Source of the DNA: Caulobacter sp. SL161
GTDB taxonomy: Bacteria; Pseudomonadota; Alphaproteobacteria; Caulobacterales; Caulobacteraceae
NCBI RefSeq assembly: GCF_026672375.1
Contig: NZ_JAPPRA010000001.1
Coordinates: 1,302,001 to 1,366,000 of the forward strand
Direction of reading: 5' to 3'
Length of the DNA: 64,000 bases
The first letter of the stretch is position 1; every line of letters starts with the position of its first letter. Below the pieces are notes generated by a model. The model ran no database searches, was not told where the DNA came from, and was given only the letters and a program-made list of their open reading frames with translations. The translations under genes and the position numbers were made by a program. Positions 18,739-27,709 of this stretch are shown here, piece after piece.

Positions 18739-18873
18739 GCGCCCCCTCCGTCACGCGGCTGCGCCGCGCGCCTCCTCCCCGTTTCACGGGTGAGGAGGCC
18801 ACTGCAGCCCTCCTGCCCCGCTTGCGGGGGAGGTGGATCGACGCGAAGCGGCGAGACGGAGGGGGCGCTCTGG
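18739..18873. repeat. dispersed structured repeat, CCTCCCCC family, subfamily B
   Basis: Begins GCGCCCCCTCCGTC and ends GACGGAGGGGGCGC in inverted orientation, with inner CTCCTCCCC and GCTTGCGGGGGAGG blocks. Same ends as 22961-23117 and 54593-54687. It sits between the convergent MerR and mutL genes. Confidence 0.7.
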
Positions 18874-18875
18874 CC

Positions 18876-20789
18876 TCACCGCCGCCCGAACAGCTTCTCG
18901 ATATCCGCGAGCTTCAGCTCCACATAGGTCGGGCGGCCGTGGTTGCACTGGCCCGAGTGGGGCGTGGCCTCCATCTCGCGGAGCAGGGCGTTCATCTCGG
19001 CGCCGTTCAGCCTGCGGCCGGCGCGGACGCTGCCGTGGCAGGCCATGGTCGAGCAGACCTCTTCCAGCCGCTCCTTCAGCGCCAGGGCCTGGCCGTTCTC
19101 GGCCAGATCATCGGCGATGTCGCGCACCAGGGCCGCGGCGTCGGTCTTGCCCAGCAGGGCGGGGGTCTCGCGCACCAGCACCGCGCCGGGGCCGAAGCTT
19201 TCGATGACGAGGCCAAGACTGGCCAGCTCCTCGGCGCGGGCGACGACGCGCTCGGCCTCGGCGGGATCAAGGTCCACCACCTCGGGCAGCAGCAGGGTCT
19301 GGCGGGTCACACCGCCGGACGCCATCTCGCCCTTCATCCGCTCATAGACGAGGCGTTCGTGGGCCGCATGCTGGTCGACAATGACCATGCCGTCGCGGGT
19401 CTGGGCGACGATATAGGTCTCGTGAACCTGGGCCCGCGCGGCGCCGAGCGGGTAGTCGACCGGGTCGAACGGGGTGGTTGCGCTGGTATAATCCGTAAGC
19501 GGATTATCTTCGAAAGCCGCCGACGCATAGGCCTCTCGCACCACGCCGGCGAGATCGCCGCCGTAGCTGGGCTCGACCCGCGCCGAGACCTCATTCAGGC
19601 CCGGCAAGTCCATCGGGCGCTGCGTCGGCGGGGTCCAGCCACCCTCGCGCCAGGCCGAGAAGCCGGCGGGGGAGGGGCCCGGCTGATACTGCGGCTGGTA
19701 GCCGGGGAACGGGCTTTGCTGGGCGCGGATGCTGTCCAGGGCCTGGGCCGCGACCGTGGTCGAGGCCCGGTGACCGGCGCCGGCCAGGGCGTGGCGCAGG
19801 GCGCCGACGATCAGGCCGCGCACCAGGGCCGGATCGCGGAACCGCACCTCGGCCTTGGCCGGGTGGACATTGACGTCGACCTCGGTCGGCTCCAGCGTCA
19901 CATAGAGGGCCGCCGTCGGATGGCGGTCCCGCGCCAGGAAATCTGCATAGGCCGCGCGCAGGGCCCCTTGCAGCAGCCGGTCGCGCACCGGCCTGCCGTT
20001 GACGAACAGGTACTGGTGGGCCGCATTGCCGCGGTTGTAGGTCGGCAGGCCTGCAAAGCCCGACAGCCGCACGCCGTCGCGGGTCTGGTCGATCTCCAGG
20101 GCGTTCTCCTGGAACTCGCGGCCCAGCACGGCGGCGAGGCGCGCCAGACGTCCCTGCGGTCCCGGATGCTCAGGCGGCAGGCGCAGCACCCGGCGGCCGT
20201 CGAGGTCCAGCGAGAAGCCGACGCTCTCATTGGCCATGGCCTGACGCTTGATCTCTTCGGTGATCGCCAGGGCCTCGGCGCGCTCGGACTTCATGAACTT
20301 CAGGCGCGCCGGCGTGGCGTAGAAGAGATCCCGCACCTCGATCCGCGCGCCGTGCGGGCCGGGGAAGGCGGCGGGCGCCACCTCGCCGACCTGGCCGCCC
20401 TCGACCAGGATCGAGAAGGCGTCTTTGGCCCCCTTGGCGCGCGAGGAAATCTGCAGCCGCGCCACCGAGCCGATCGACGGCAGGGCCTCGCCCCGAAAGC
20501 CCATGGTGTGGATGCGCAGCAGGTCCCACAGGCCGTCCTCGTCCGGCGCCAGCTTGGAGGTGGCGTGGCGCTCGATGGCCACCGGCAGCTCCTCGGGCGA
20601 CAGGCCACAGCCGTCGTCGGCGACGAGAATCCGGGTCAGGCCGCCGCCATGGGCCTCGACCTCGATCCGCGTGGCGCCCGCGTCGATGGCGTTGTCCACG
20701 AGTTCCTTGATGGCGCTGGCCGGCCGCTCGACCACCTCGCCGGCGGCGATGCGGTTGACGGTCTCGGGCGGCAGGCGGCGGATGGGCAT
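18876..20789 (-). CDS. mutL: DNA mismatch repair protein MutL
   Basis: ATPase that links MutS mismatch recognition to strand incision. About 637 residues from ATG 20789 ([20 protein letters not shown]). The GHKL ATPase motifs are in order: [37 protein letters not shown]. The C-terminal domain contains [12 protein letters not shown], which fits the DQHA(X)2E(X)4E metal motif of endonuclease-type MutL, plus ACHGSVRAG and a late QCNHGRPT. So this MutL probably nicks DNA itself, as expected in bacteria without MutH. A Pro/Gln-rich linker joins the two halves. Divergent from the GumN pair. Confidence 0.97.
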   Translation of the reverse strand: MPIRRLPPETVNRIAAGEVVERPASAIKELVDNAIDAGATRIEVEAHGGGLTRILVADDGCGLSPEELPVAIERHATSKLAPDEDGLWDLLRIHTMGFRGEALPSIGSVARLQISSRAKGAKDAFSILVEGGQVGEVAPAAFPGPHGARIEVRDLFYATPARLKFMKSERAEALAITEEIKRQAMANESVGFSLDLDGRRVLRLPPEHPGPQGRLARLAAVLGREFQENALEIDQTRDGVRLSGFAGLPTYNRGNAAHQYLFVNGRPVRDRLLQGALRAAYADFLARDRHPTAALYVTLEPTEVDVNVHPAKAEVRFRDPALVRGLIVGALRHALAGAGHRASTTVAAQALDSIRAQQSPFPGYQPQYQPGPSPAGFSAWREGGWTPPTQRPMDLPGLNEVSARVEPSYGGDLAGVVREAYASAAFEDNPLTDYTSATTPFDPVDYPLGAARAQVHETYIVAQTRDGMVIVDQHAAHERLVYERMKGEMASGGVTRQTLLLPEVVDLDPAEAERVVARAEELASLGLVIESFGPGAVLVRETPALLGKTDAAALVRDIADDLAENGQALALKERLEEVCSTMACHGSVRAGRRLNGAEMNALLREMEATPHSGQCNHGRPTYVELKLADIEKLFGRR

Positions 20790-20946
20790 CAAGCGGACTT
20801 TCACGGGGCGCGCCGGGGTCCGCAGGTGGGGCGGGGCCGCCGACATTGCAACTCCTTAAGTTGACCAGGCGAACAGCGATCGGCCAACCAAGCAGGGAGG
20901 GATGACATTAGTGCGATTCCGCGCGCCTTCGAGGAACCGAAAGATC

Positions 20947-21954
20947 GTGACCCTGACCCGTTTCGCCGCCGCCGGCCTGGCGCTTTCGTTGCTCTGTGGC
21001 GGTTCCGCCCTGGCCCAGGTTCAGGGCAAGAACGAGGTGTCCATCCACCAGACCAAGCCGGTGGACCTGACCCCCGTCGACAGCCAGGCCAACCTCGTGG
21101 AGGAGCTGATCGTCAACGCGCGCCTGCCGGGCCCGGCCTGGTGGAAGGTCAGCGACGGCGACACCAATGTCTATGTGATGGGCGTGCCGGCCTTCGCGCC
21201 GCAGAAGCTGGACTTCGACGACTCGGTGCTGCGTCGCCGCCTGGACGGGGCCAATGTGCTGATCATGGGCCAGGAGCCCGAGGTGCGGCTGCTGAGCCTG
21301 CTGGCCTTGATCCCCGGTCGCGGCAAGCAGTTCATCACGGACAAGCCGATGCGCGACACCCTGCCGCCGGACCTGCGCGCGCGGCTGGAGAAGCATCTGA
21401 CCGCGCGGAGCAAGCCGGTCAGCGAGCACGACCAGATCAAGCCGGCCCTGGCGGGCTTCATCATCGCCAACGACAAGGGCGGCGGCGTCTCGATCACCAT
21501 CGGCGACCTGACCGACCGCATCCAGAAGCTGGCCAAGAGCAAGGACATCGCCGTCCAGCCACGCATCAAGAAGCTGGACGACTACGACCTGATCGGCATG
21601 GTCAAGTCACTGGGCGAAGCGCCCCAGCCGCTGCAGGAGCTGTGCCTGGACGCGGGTCTGAAGGAGGTCGAGAACGGCCTGGCGGGCTTGCGCGAGACCG
21701 CCGACCAGTGGGCCGAGGGGCAGGTGCGCGCGGTGGTTTCGGCCGAGCGCGGCTATCAGCGGTGCCTGGCCTCCACGCCTTGGATCGCCCGCCAGTTCAA
21801 GGACGGCCAGGACGAGGCGGTCGGCGCCATCACCCAGGCCCTGAAGAAGCCCGGCAAGGCCGTGGCGGTGATCGAGCTGCGCGCGCTGCTGACCCAGGAC
21901 GGGGTGCTGGACCGCCTGCGGGCCAAGGGCTTCACCGTCACGGCGCCTGAATAA
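20947..21954 (+). CDS. TraB/GumN family protein (tandem paralog 1)
   Basis: About 335 residues. GTG at 20947 is preferred because GAGGA is upstream and it begins a clean signal peptide (TLTRFAAAGLALSLLCGG, cleavage after ALAQ); ATG 20902 would add a basic leader. TraB/GumN family signals: ARLPGPAWWKVSDGDTNVYV, MGVPAFAPQKLDFDDSVL, and a C-terminal KPGKAVAVIELRALLTQDGV followed by DRLRAKGFTV. Members are periplasmic proteins, some proposed to be proteases related to Tiki; activity here is unknown. The 59-bp gap to its paralog has no terminator, so they form an operon. Confidence 0.82.
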   Translation: MTLTRFAAAGLALSLLCGGSALAQVQGKNEVSIHQTKPVDLTPVDSQANLVEELIVNARLPGPAWWKVSDGDTNVYVMGVPAFAPQKLDFDDSVLRRRLDGANVLIMGQEPEVRLLSLLALIPGRGKQFITDKPMRDTLPPDLRARLEKHLTARSKPVSEHDQIKPALAGFIIANDKGGGVSITIGDLTDRIQKLAKSKDIAVQPRIKKLDDYDLIGMVKSLGEAPQPLQELCLDAGLKEVENGLAGLRETADQWAEGQVRAVVSAERGYQRCLASTPWIARQFKDGQDEAVGAITQALKKPGKAVAVIELRALLTQDGVLDRLRAKGFTVTAPE

Positions 21955-22013
21955 GGTCAAGCTTCCGCCACGCCGCGCGACCAGGATCGCGCGGCGTTCA
22001 CAGGGGGATCAAC

Positions 22014-22955
22014 ATGCGCGCGATCTGGGCCGCCGTGGCCATGAGTCTCACCGTCGCCGGCGGGGCCGCCGCCCAGGTGATGGACGACCCGGAGGCCAAT
22101 CTCGTCGAGGCCCTGGTGGTCAGCGCCAAGCTGCCGGGTCCGGCCTGGTGGCGGATCTCCGACGCCGACACGACGGTCTATATCCTGGGCACGCCCGGCT
22201 CGACGCCCAAGAGCATGGCCTGGGACAGCTCGGTGGTCGACCGCCGGCTGAAGGGGGCGTTCACCCTGCTGACCCCGCCGACCTTCAGCGCCGGCGTCAC
22301 CGACATCCCGGCGCTGCTGCTTCTGCGGCGCAAGCTGAAGGGCGACGAGGCCTGGGCCGCAGCCGATCCGGCCCTGGCCGCCCGCGTCCAGCGCGCCTGG
22401 ACGGCGGTGGAGCCCAAGGACCCCGATGGCTGGCGCGACTGGAAACCTCTGGCGCTGGGCCCGCTGATCGCCAGCAAGACCAACCGCAAGGCCGGGCTGG
22501 AGTACGGCCAGGTCAGCCGCCGCATCGAGAAACTGGCGCGCAAGCACCGGGTCAAGGTCCGGGTCGTCGAACGCTACAAGGCCATGCCCCTGCTCAAGAC
22601 CGTCGCGCGCAAGACCGATGACGCGGCCGGGCTGGCCTGTCTGACCGAGACGCTGGACACCGTCGAACAGGGCCAGGACCGCTATCGCGTCGCCGCCCAG
22701 GCCTGGGCCGAGGGCCGGGTCCGTGCGGCCCTGGCCGCGCCGCGCAGCACCGATCGCTGCCAGTACCTGCTGCCCGGCGTCGCCGAGATGAGCCAGCGTC
22801 TGAAGAACGCCGAGGTCGAGGCCCTGGCCGACCTCCTCAAGACCCCCGGCCACGCGGTGGCGATCTATCCGATCCGCGGCCTCGTCGCGCAGGACGGCGT
22901 GCTGGACCAGCTTCGCGCGCGCGGGATCACGGTGCGGACGCCGGGGGACGGGTAG
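22014..22955 (+). CDS. TraB/GumN family protein (tandem paralog 2)
   Basis: 313 residues with signal peptide MRAIWAAVAMSLTVAGGAAA and AGGGGG 7 nt before the ATG. It matches paralog 1 over its length: AKLPGPAWWRISDADTTVYI, LGTPGSTPKSMAWDSSVV, and a C-terminal KTPGHAVAIYPIRGLVAQDG. The ExE/GxxH-type catalytic residues proposed for GumN/Tiki relatives are not clear here: the usual GTxH after the first strand is GTPG, and GVPA in paralog 1. This suggests both copies lost that histidine. Their function is unknown. Confidence 0.82.
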   Translation: MRAIWAAVAMSLTVAGGAAAQVMDDPEANLVEALVVSAKLPGPAWWRISDADTTVYILGTPGSTPKSMAWDSSVVDRRLKGAFTLLTPPTFSAGVTDIPALLLLRRKLKGDEAWAAADPALAARVQRAWTAVEPKDPDGWRDWKPLALGPLIASKTNRKAGLEYGQVSRRIEKLARKHRVKVRVVERYKAMPLLKTVARKTDDAAGLACLTETLDTVEQGQDRYRVAAQAWAEGRVRAALAAPRSTDRCQYLLPGVAEMSQRLKNAEVEALADLLKTPGHAVAIYPIRGLVAQDGVLDQLRARGITVRTPGDG

Positions 22956-22960
22956 GGGGG

Positions 22961-23117
22961 AGACGCTCCCTCCGTCTCTGCGCTTCGCGCCGATCCACCT
23001 CCCCCGCAAGCGGGGCAGGAGGGCTACCGCGTCCTCCTCCCCCGTGACCCGCCAGGGTGGCGAAGCCAAACGGGGGAGGTGTCGCGATGCGAATCATCGT
23101 GACGGAGGGGGCGCTTG
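22961..23117. repeat. dispersed structured repeat, CCTCCCCC family, subfamily B
   Basis: Starts GCTCCCTCCGTC and ends GACGGAGGGGGCGC. It contains CCACCTCCCCCGC-AAGCGGGG and CCTCCCCCGTGACC...GGGGGAGGTG blocks. It fills the gap between GumN paralog 2 and the DUF3035 gene terminator. Confidence 0.7.
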
Positions 23118-23130
23118 GAGCGTCCAACGA

Positions 23131-23164
23131 AAACGGCCCGGAACCGCAAGGTTCCGGGCCGTTT
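23131..23164 (-). terminator. rho-independent terminator after the DUF3035 lipoprotein gene
   Basis: Stem AAACGGCCCGGAACC / GGTTCCGGGCCGTTT with a 4-nt loop, 23 bp past the stop at 23187, followed by TTTTCG on the minus strand. It closes the ileS-lspA-DUF3035 unit. Confidence 0.85.
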
Positions 23165-23186
23165 CGATTCGGTAGGCGTCCGGCCG

Positions 23187-23756
23187 TTACAGGCCCGGCA
23201 GCTTGATGCCGGTCTTCTTGTCGCGGCTGATCACCACGCCGCCCTTGCCGACCAGGGTCTTCAGGCGGGCCTCTTCGGCGGCGGCGTCGATTTCCAGCGG
23301 CGCGTTGGCGCCGGCCTCGGCGGCCGCGGCGACGTTGGTCTTGGCCTCGCCCTTCTTCCAGAACATCACCTTGCTGGCGAAGCTCTCGTCCTTGTGGGCC
23401 AGGTCGCCGTTTTCGTCGTCGACGACAAAGCGGATCAGCGGGTCAGCCTTGTCGCTGCCGGCGCGGGCGACCAGCAGGCGCTCGCCTTCCGAACGGCCGG
23501 CGGCGGCGTTCTGGCCGATCAGCGCGGCGCGGGCGGCGCTTTCGGGCTGCAGTTCCTGCGGGCGCGGCTCGCCGGGCGCCGGCGGGCGCAGGGCGTAGTC
23601 CGGCGGAACCACCAGCGGGGCCTTGCTGACCACGCGGAATTCGTCGGGGACGACCTTGTCCATCCCCAGGGCCTTCTTGGTCGAGGTGCAGCCGGCCAGG
23701 CCGATCGCGGCCACGGCGGTCAGGGCGCTAATCGCGGCGACCCGGTTGAAACTCAT
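23187..23756 (-). CDS. DUF3035 lipoprotein
   Basis: 189-residue predicted lipoprotein. ATG 23756 gives a lipobox signal (MSFNRVAAISALTAVAA, then IGLAGC with the modified Cys near residue 23). The next part KKALGMDKVVPDEFRVVSKA and PLVVPPDYALRPP is the conserved core of DUF3035 proteins, which are common after lspA in alphaproteobacteria. The C-terminal half is Ala/Glu-rich and ends RDKKTGIKLPGL. Downstream of lspA by 112 bp in the same direction, fitting a lipoprotein processed by the neighbour's product. Function unknown. Confidence 0.88.
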   Translation of the reverse strand: MSFNRVAAISALTAVAAIGLAGCTSTKKALGMDKVVPDEFRVVSKAPLVVPPDYALRPPAPGEPRPQELQPESAARAALIGQNAAAGRSEGERLLVARAGSDKADPLIRFVVDDENGDLAHKDESFASKVMFWKKGEAKTNVAAAAEAGANAPLEIDAAAEEARLKTLVGKGGVVISRDKKTGIKLPGL

Positions 23757-23868
23757 CAAACCATGCTCCAGCAGGCCGACCCCCGGCCCAAAAAATCGGA
23801 CGCTCTCGATACGACATCCTCGCGCGGGCGCCAATGTCCCACGCGATTGCGGCGGCAATCGGCCAAAA

Positions 23869-24369
23869 CTACTCGGTCTGATGCGACAGTTTGTTCTCTT
23901 CCGACAGGAAGCTGTCGAGCAGCAGCAGGGCCACGCCCACCGAGATCCCCGAGTCGGCGATATTGAACACCCAGGGGAAATAGAGGCGCGAGACGTCGAT
24001 GAAGTCGACGACATAGCCGTAGATCACCCGGTCGATCAGGTTGTTGCCGATCGCCCCGCCGATGATCAGCCCGATCCCCACCGCCAGCAGCGGCCTCGTC
24101 GCCTTGTGGACCCAGACGGCGAGGCCGATCACCACCAGGATCGAAAAGCCGATCAACAGCCAGCGGCCCCAGTCGCTGTCGCGCAGCAGGCCAAAGCTCA
24201 TGCCGTAGTTATGGACCATGGTCAGGTGGATCGGCCCCAGCAGCGGCAGGCTCGCGCCTGGCTCACGGCCCAGCAGGCCCAGGATCCACAGCTTGGAGAG
24301 TTGGTCCAGCACCACCGTGACGGCGGCGATGGCGTAGGCGATCCAGCCTTGGCGGGTGATGGAAGTCAT
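23869..24369 (-). CDS. lspA: lipoprotein signal peptidase (signal peptidase II)
   Basis: Inner-membrane aspartic protease that cleaves signal peptides from diacylated prolipoproteins. 166 residues, four transmembrane helices. The family motifs are present: VVLDQLSKLW (helix 1), NYGMSFGLL, GGAIGNNLIDRVIYGYVVDF with the first catalytic Asp, and FNIADSGIS with the second. It is between ileS and the DUF3035 lipoprotein gene. ileS-lspA pairing is a classical operon arrangement. Confidence 0.97.
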   Translation of the reverse strand: MTSITRQGWIAYAIAAVTVVLDQLSKLWILGLLGREPGASLPLLGPIHLTMVHNYGMSFGLLRDSDWGRWLLIGFSILVVIGLAVWVHKATRPLLAVGIGLIIGGAIGNNLIDRVIYGYVVDFIDVSRLYFPWVFNIADSGISVGVALLLLDSFLSEENKLSHQTE

Positions 24370-24398
24370 TCAGCTACCTAAGCCGTCCCCGATCAATC

Positions 24399-24486
24399 TG
24401 TCATCCCGGCCGAAGAGCCGGGACCGCCGCAAGCGCCGCGTTTCCGGCGGTCCCGGATCGGTCCTGCGGACCGTCCGGGATGACAG
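24399..24486. repeat. dispersed palindromic repeat (GTCATCCCGG type)
   Basis: TGTCATCCCGGCC at the left and CCGGGATGACA at the right are inverted, enclosing GGGACCGCCG / CGGCGGTCCC and GGTCC / GGACC. It lies in the 120-bp space between ileS and lspA, so it would be in the transcript as a large stem-loop. Confidence 0.65.
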
Positions 24487-24492
24487 GTTTGC

Positions 24493-27402
24493 TTAAGCGC
24501 GCCGCGCGTCCCAGTAGGCCACGGCGTCGGCGTCGCGAAGGCTCAGTTCCGGATAGCGCGGATCGGATCCGACCTCCGGCAGGATGCGCCACGAGCGGGC
24601 GCACTTGGCGCCTTCGGCCTTGTTGGGATCGACCGACACGCCCTTGACGTCATCGACGCGGAAGGCGCCGGCGTCGCCGGCCACCAGCGTGGCTGAGGAC
24701 GTGCGGAACACCTCGGCGGCGTCCAGGCCCTCGAAGGCGGCCAGCAGGTCCTCGTCGGCGACATGCACCACCGGCGCAGCCTCCAGGGCCGAGCCGATGC
24801 GCTTTTCGCGGCGTTCGACTTCCAGGGCGCCGGTGACCACCGAGGTCACCGTCTCGACCTTCTCCCAACGCGCCGCCTCGGCGTCGTTGCGCCAGGCGTC
24901 GACGCGCGGCGGCATCACCCGCAGCGCCACGGGACCCGCCTCGGGGAAGCGCGTCACCCACGCCTCTTCCATCGTGAAGCTGGCCAGCGGGGCCAGCCAG
25001 ATGGTCAGGCGGTCGAAGACGTAGTCCAGCACCGTGCGATAGGCGCGGCGCTTCAGGGCGTCGGGGCGGTCGCAATAGAGGCTGTCGCGGCGGACGTCGA
25101 AGTACAGCGCCGAGAGATCCCCCTGGCAGAACTCGATCAGCGGGCGGATGACGTCCGAGAAGCGGTAGCTCTCATAGGCCTCGCGCACCTGGCCATCCAG
25201 CTCCCACAGGCGGTGCAGGATGTATTTCTCCAGCGGCGGGAACTGGTCGTAGTCGGTGACCCGCTCGGCCTCGTCAAAGCCGGCTAGGGCGCCCAAGAGG
25301 TAGCGCATGGTGTTGCGCAGCTTGCGATAGGCGTCGGTCGTGGTGGCCAGGATCGTCTTGCCGATCCGCTGATCCTCCGAATAGTCGACCATGGCCGCCC
25401 ACAGGCGCAGGATCTCCGCGCCGGACTCCTTGGTGATCGTCTGCGGCTCGACCGTGTTGCCCTTGGACTTGGACATCTTCTCGCCGTTCTCGTCCATGGT
25501 GAAGCCATGGGTCAGGACGGCCTTGTAGGGCGCGCGGCCGCGGGTGCCGCAGCCTTCCAGCAGGGACGACTGGAACCAGCCGCGGTGCTGGTCGGAGCCT
25601 TCCAGATAGAGGTCGGCCGGCCAGGCGCTGTCAGTGCGGCCTTCGATCGTGAAGGCGTGGGTGCAGCCGCTATCGAACCAGACATCGAGGATGTCGGTGA
25701 TCTTCTCGTACTGGGCCGGGTCGTGCGCGCCGAGGAAGTCGCTGTCGGGGCGCGTGAACCAGGCGTCGGCGCCGCCCTCGCGGATGGCCGCCAGGATCCG
25801 GGCGTTGACCTCGGGGTCGTTCAGCGGATGGCCGGTGTGCTTGTCCACGAACATGGCCAGCGGTGTGCCCCAGTTGCGCTGGCGGCTGATCAGCCAGTCG
25901 GGACGGGTCTCGACCATGGCGCCGATGCGGTTGCGGCCGCCGTCGGGATAGAAGGCGGTGTCGGCGATGGCCTGCACGGCCACGTCACGCAGGGTCTTGC
26001 CACCCAGGCTGTCCACCGCGTGGTCCATGCGGATGAACCATTGCGGGGTGTTGCGGAAGATCACCGGGGCCTTGGAGCGCCAGCTGTGCGGATAGCTGTG
26101 TTCGACCCGGCCGCGCGCCAGCAGGTTGCCGGCCTCGATCAGCTTTTCCATGACCGCGCCGTTGGCGGGGCCGAACTTGCCGACCTTCTTGCCTTCGGTC
26201 TCCAGGACCTTCAGGCCAGCGAACAGGGCCACGTGCGGATAGTAGGCGCCATCGGGGTCGACGGTGTCGGGGATCTCGCGGTGACCGTGGGCCAGCCAGA
26301 CCTGATAGTCGTCGGCGCCGTGGCCCGGCGCGGTGTGGACAAAGCCCGTGCCGGCGTCGTCGGTGACGTGGTCGCCCGCCAGCATCGGCACGGCGAAGCC
26401 GTAGTGGCTGTCCAGATCGGCCAGCGGGTGGGCCAGCACCATGCCTTCGCAGTCGACGGCCTCGACCGTCTTCCACGATGCGACCTTGGCGGCCTTGAAG
26501 ACGTCGGCGGCCAGCTTGTCGGCGATGATCAGGCGATCGCCCGGCTTGGCCCAGGGCTCGAACTCCAGGCCCTCTTCCAACGCGGTGACTTCAAACACGC
26601 TGTAGGGGATGTCGGGATTGTACGAGACCGCGCGGTTGGCGGGGATGGTCCACGGGGTGGTGGTCCAGATCACCAGCTTGGCGCCCGTAGCCGCGTCAGA
26701 GCCCTGGACGACCGGGAACTTCACCCAGATCGTCGGCGAGACGTGGTCGTGGTACTCGATCTCCGCATCCGCCAGGGCCGTGCGCTCCACGGGGCTCCAC
26801 ATCACGGGCTTGGAGCCGCGATAGAGCTGGCCGGTCGACAGGAACTTGTGGAACTCCTCGACGATCTTGGCTTCCGAGGTGAAGTCCATGGTGGCGTAGC
26901 GGTTCCACCAGTCGCCCAGCACGCCCAGGCGCTGGAACTCGGTCTTCTGGGCCTCGATCCAGCCGCCGGCATAGGCGCGGCATTCGCGGCGGAACTCCTC
27001 GGCCGGGACCTCGTCCTTGCGGCGGCCCTTGGCGCGGAATTGCTCCTCGATCTTCCACTCGATCGGCAGGCCGTGGCAGTCCCAGCCCGGCACGTAGTCG
27101 ACGTCGTAGCCCAGCGCGAAGCGCGAGCGGACCACGAAGTCCTTGAGGATCTTGTTCAGCGCGTGGCCGATGTGGATCGCGCCGTTGGCGTAGGGCGGAC
27201 CGTCGTGGAACACGAACAGCGGCGCGCCGTCGGCCTGGCGCTTGGCGCGCACCGCGCCGTACAGGCCCTTGTCGGAGAGGGCGGCCCAGCCCTCCAGGAT
27301 TTCCGGCTCCTTCTTGGGCAGGCCCGCGCGCATCGGGAACGGGGTGTCGGGAAGGAAGACGGTTTCGCGATAGTCGCGGGCGGTCGTGGCGTCGTCGGCC
27401 AT
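24493..27402 (-). CDS. ileS: isoleucine--tRNA ligase
   Basis: Class I aminoacyl-tRNA synthetase, about 969 residues from ATG 27402 (MADDATTARDYRETVFLPDT). The HIGH motif is PYANGAIHIGHALN (about residue 75) and KMSKS is in NGEKMSKSKGN (about 640). The editing domain lies between them (TTTPWTIPANRAVSYN, GTGFVHTAPGHGADD). The C-terminal anticodon-binding domain is complete but without the Zn-binding Cys cluster of longer forms. An upstream in-frame ATG at 27483 is less likely because it extends past the conserved start. Confidence 0.97.
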   Translation of the reverse strand: MADDATTARDYRETVFLPDTPFPMRAGLPKKEPEILEGWAALSDKGLYGAVRAKRQADGAPLFVFHDGPPYANGAIHIGHALNKILKDFVVRSRFALGYDVDYVPGWDCHGLPIEWKIEEQFRAKGRRKDEVPAEEFRRECRAYAGGWIEAQKTEFQRLGVLGDWWNRYATMDFTSEAKIVEEFHKFLSTGQLYRGSKPVMWSPVERTALADAEIEYHDHVSPTIWVKFPVVQGSDAATGAKLVIWTTTPWTIPANRAVSYNPDIPYSVFEVTALEEGLEFEPWAKPGDRLIIADKLAADVFKAAKVASWKTVEAVDCEGMVLAHPLADLDSHYGFAVPMLAGDHVTDDAGTGFVHTAPGHGADDYQVWLAHGHREIPDTVDPDGAYYPHVALFAGLKVLETEGKKVGKFGPANGAVMEKLIEAGNLLARGRVEHSYPHSWRSKAPVIFRNTPQWFIRMDHAVDSLGGKTLRDVAVQAIADTAFYPDGGRNRIGAMVETRPDWLISRQRNWGTPLAMFVDKHTGHPLNDPEVNARILAAIREGGADAWFTRPDSDFLGAHDPAQYEKITDILDVWFDSGCTHAFTIEGRTDSAWPADLYLEGSDQHRGWFQSSLLEGCGTRGRAPYKAVLTHGFTMDENGEKMSKSKGNTVEPQTITKESGAEILRLWAAMVDYSEDQRIGKTILATTTDAYRKLRNTMRYLLGALAGFDEAERVTDYDQFPPLEKYILHRLWELDGQVREAYESYRFSDVIRPLIEFCQGDLSALYFDVRRDSLYCDRPDALKRRAYRTVLDYVFDRLTIWLAPLASFTMEEAWVTRFPEAGPVALRVMPPRVDAWRNDAEAARWEKVETVTSVVTGALEVERREKRIGSALEAAPVVHVADEDLLAAFEGLDAAEVFRTSSATLVAGDAGAFRVDDVKGVSVDPNKAEGAKCARSWRILPEVGSDPRYPELSLRDADAVAYWDARRA

Positions 27403-27709
27403 GGGAATGGAATCCGGCTCTGGAAATTTCGGAAGAGGGCGGGAGAACCCGGCGCGCGCTGGAGGATCGTCCGGCGGCGTCACGCCGGGCGGATAATTCG
27501 CGACATCTTCCGAATGGAACTCATGGGGTGGGGATAGCAGAGGCGGGACGCGCGCGCAAAGGCTTCGGCGGGGTAAGCAACCCTCCCCCCAGCGGGGGAG
27601 GTGGTCGCGAAGCGACCGGAGGGGGAAGTCCTGCTGACCCTGCCTCTTCCCCCTCCGTCGTCCCTGCGGGCCGACACCTCCCCCGCTGGGGGGAGGATTT
27701 TCGGCCTGC
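27403..27709. other. 307-bp intergenic region with one structured repeat
   Basis: Between ileS and the HtrA-like gene. The half near 27581-27704 is a structured repeat; the half next to ileS should hold the ileS promoter, but I see no clear -35/-10 pair. There is no supportable gene. Confidence 0.5.
27581..27704. repeat. dispersed structured repeat, CCTCCCCC family, subfamily A
   Basis: Near copy of 13049-13166. It shares AGTCCTGCTGA-CCTG and TCTTCCCCCTCCGTCGT; arms CCTCCCCCCAGCGGGGGAGG open and CCTCCCCCGCTGGGGGGAGG close the element. One stem changes by paired substitutions. Confidence 0.75.

Noticed and set aside
18822..20864. 680-codon plus-strand frame
   Set aside because: Antisense to mutL.
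25507..27537. 676-codon plus-strand frame
   Set aside because: Antisense to ileS, which has all synthetase motifs.
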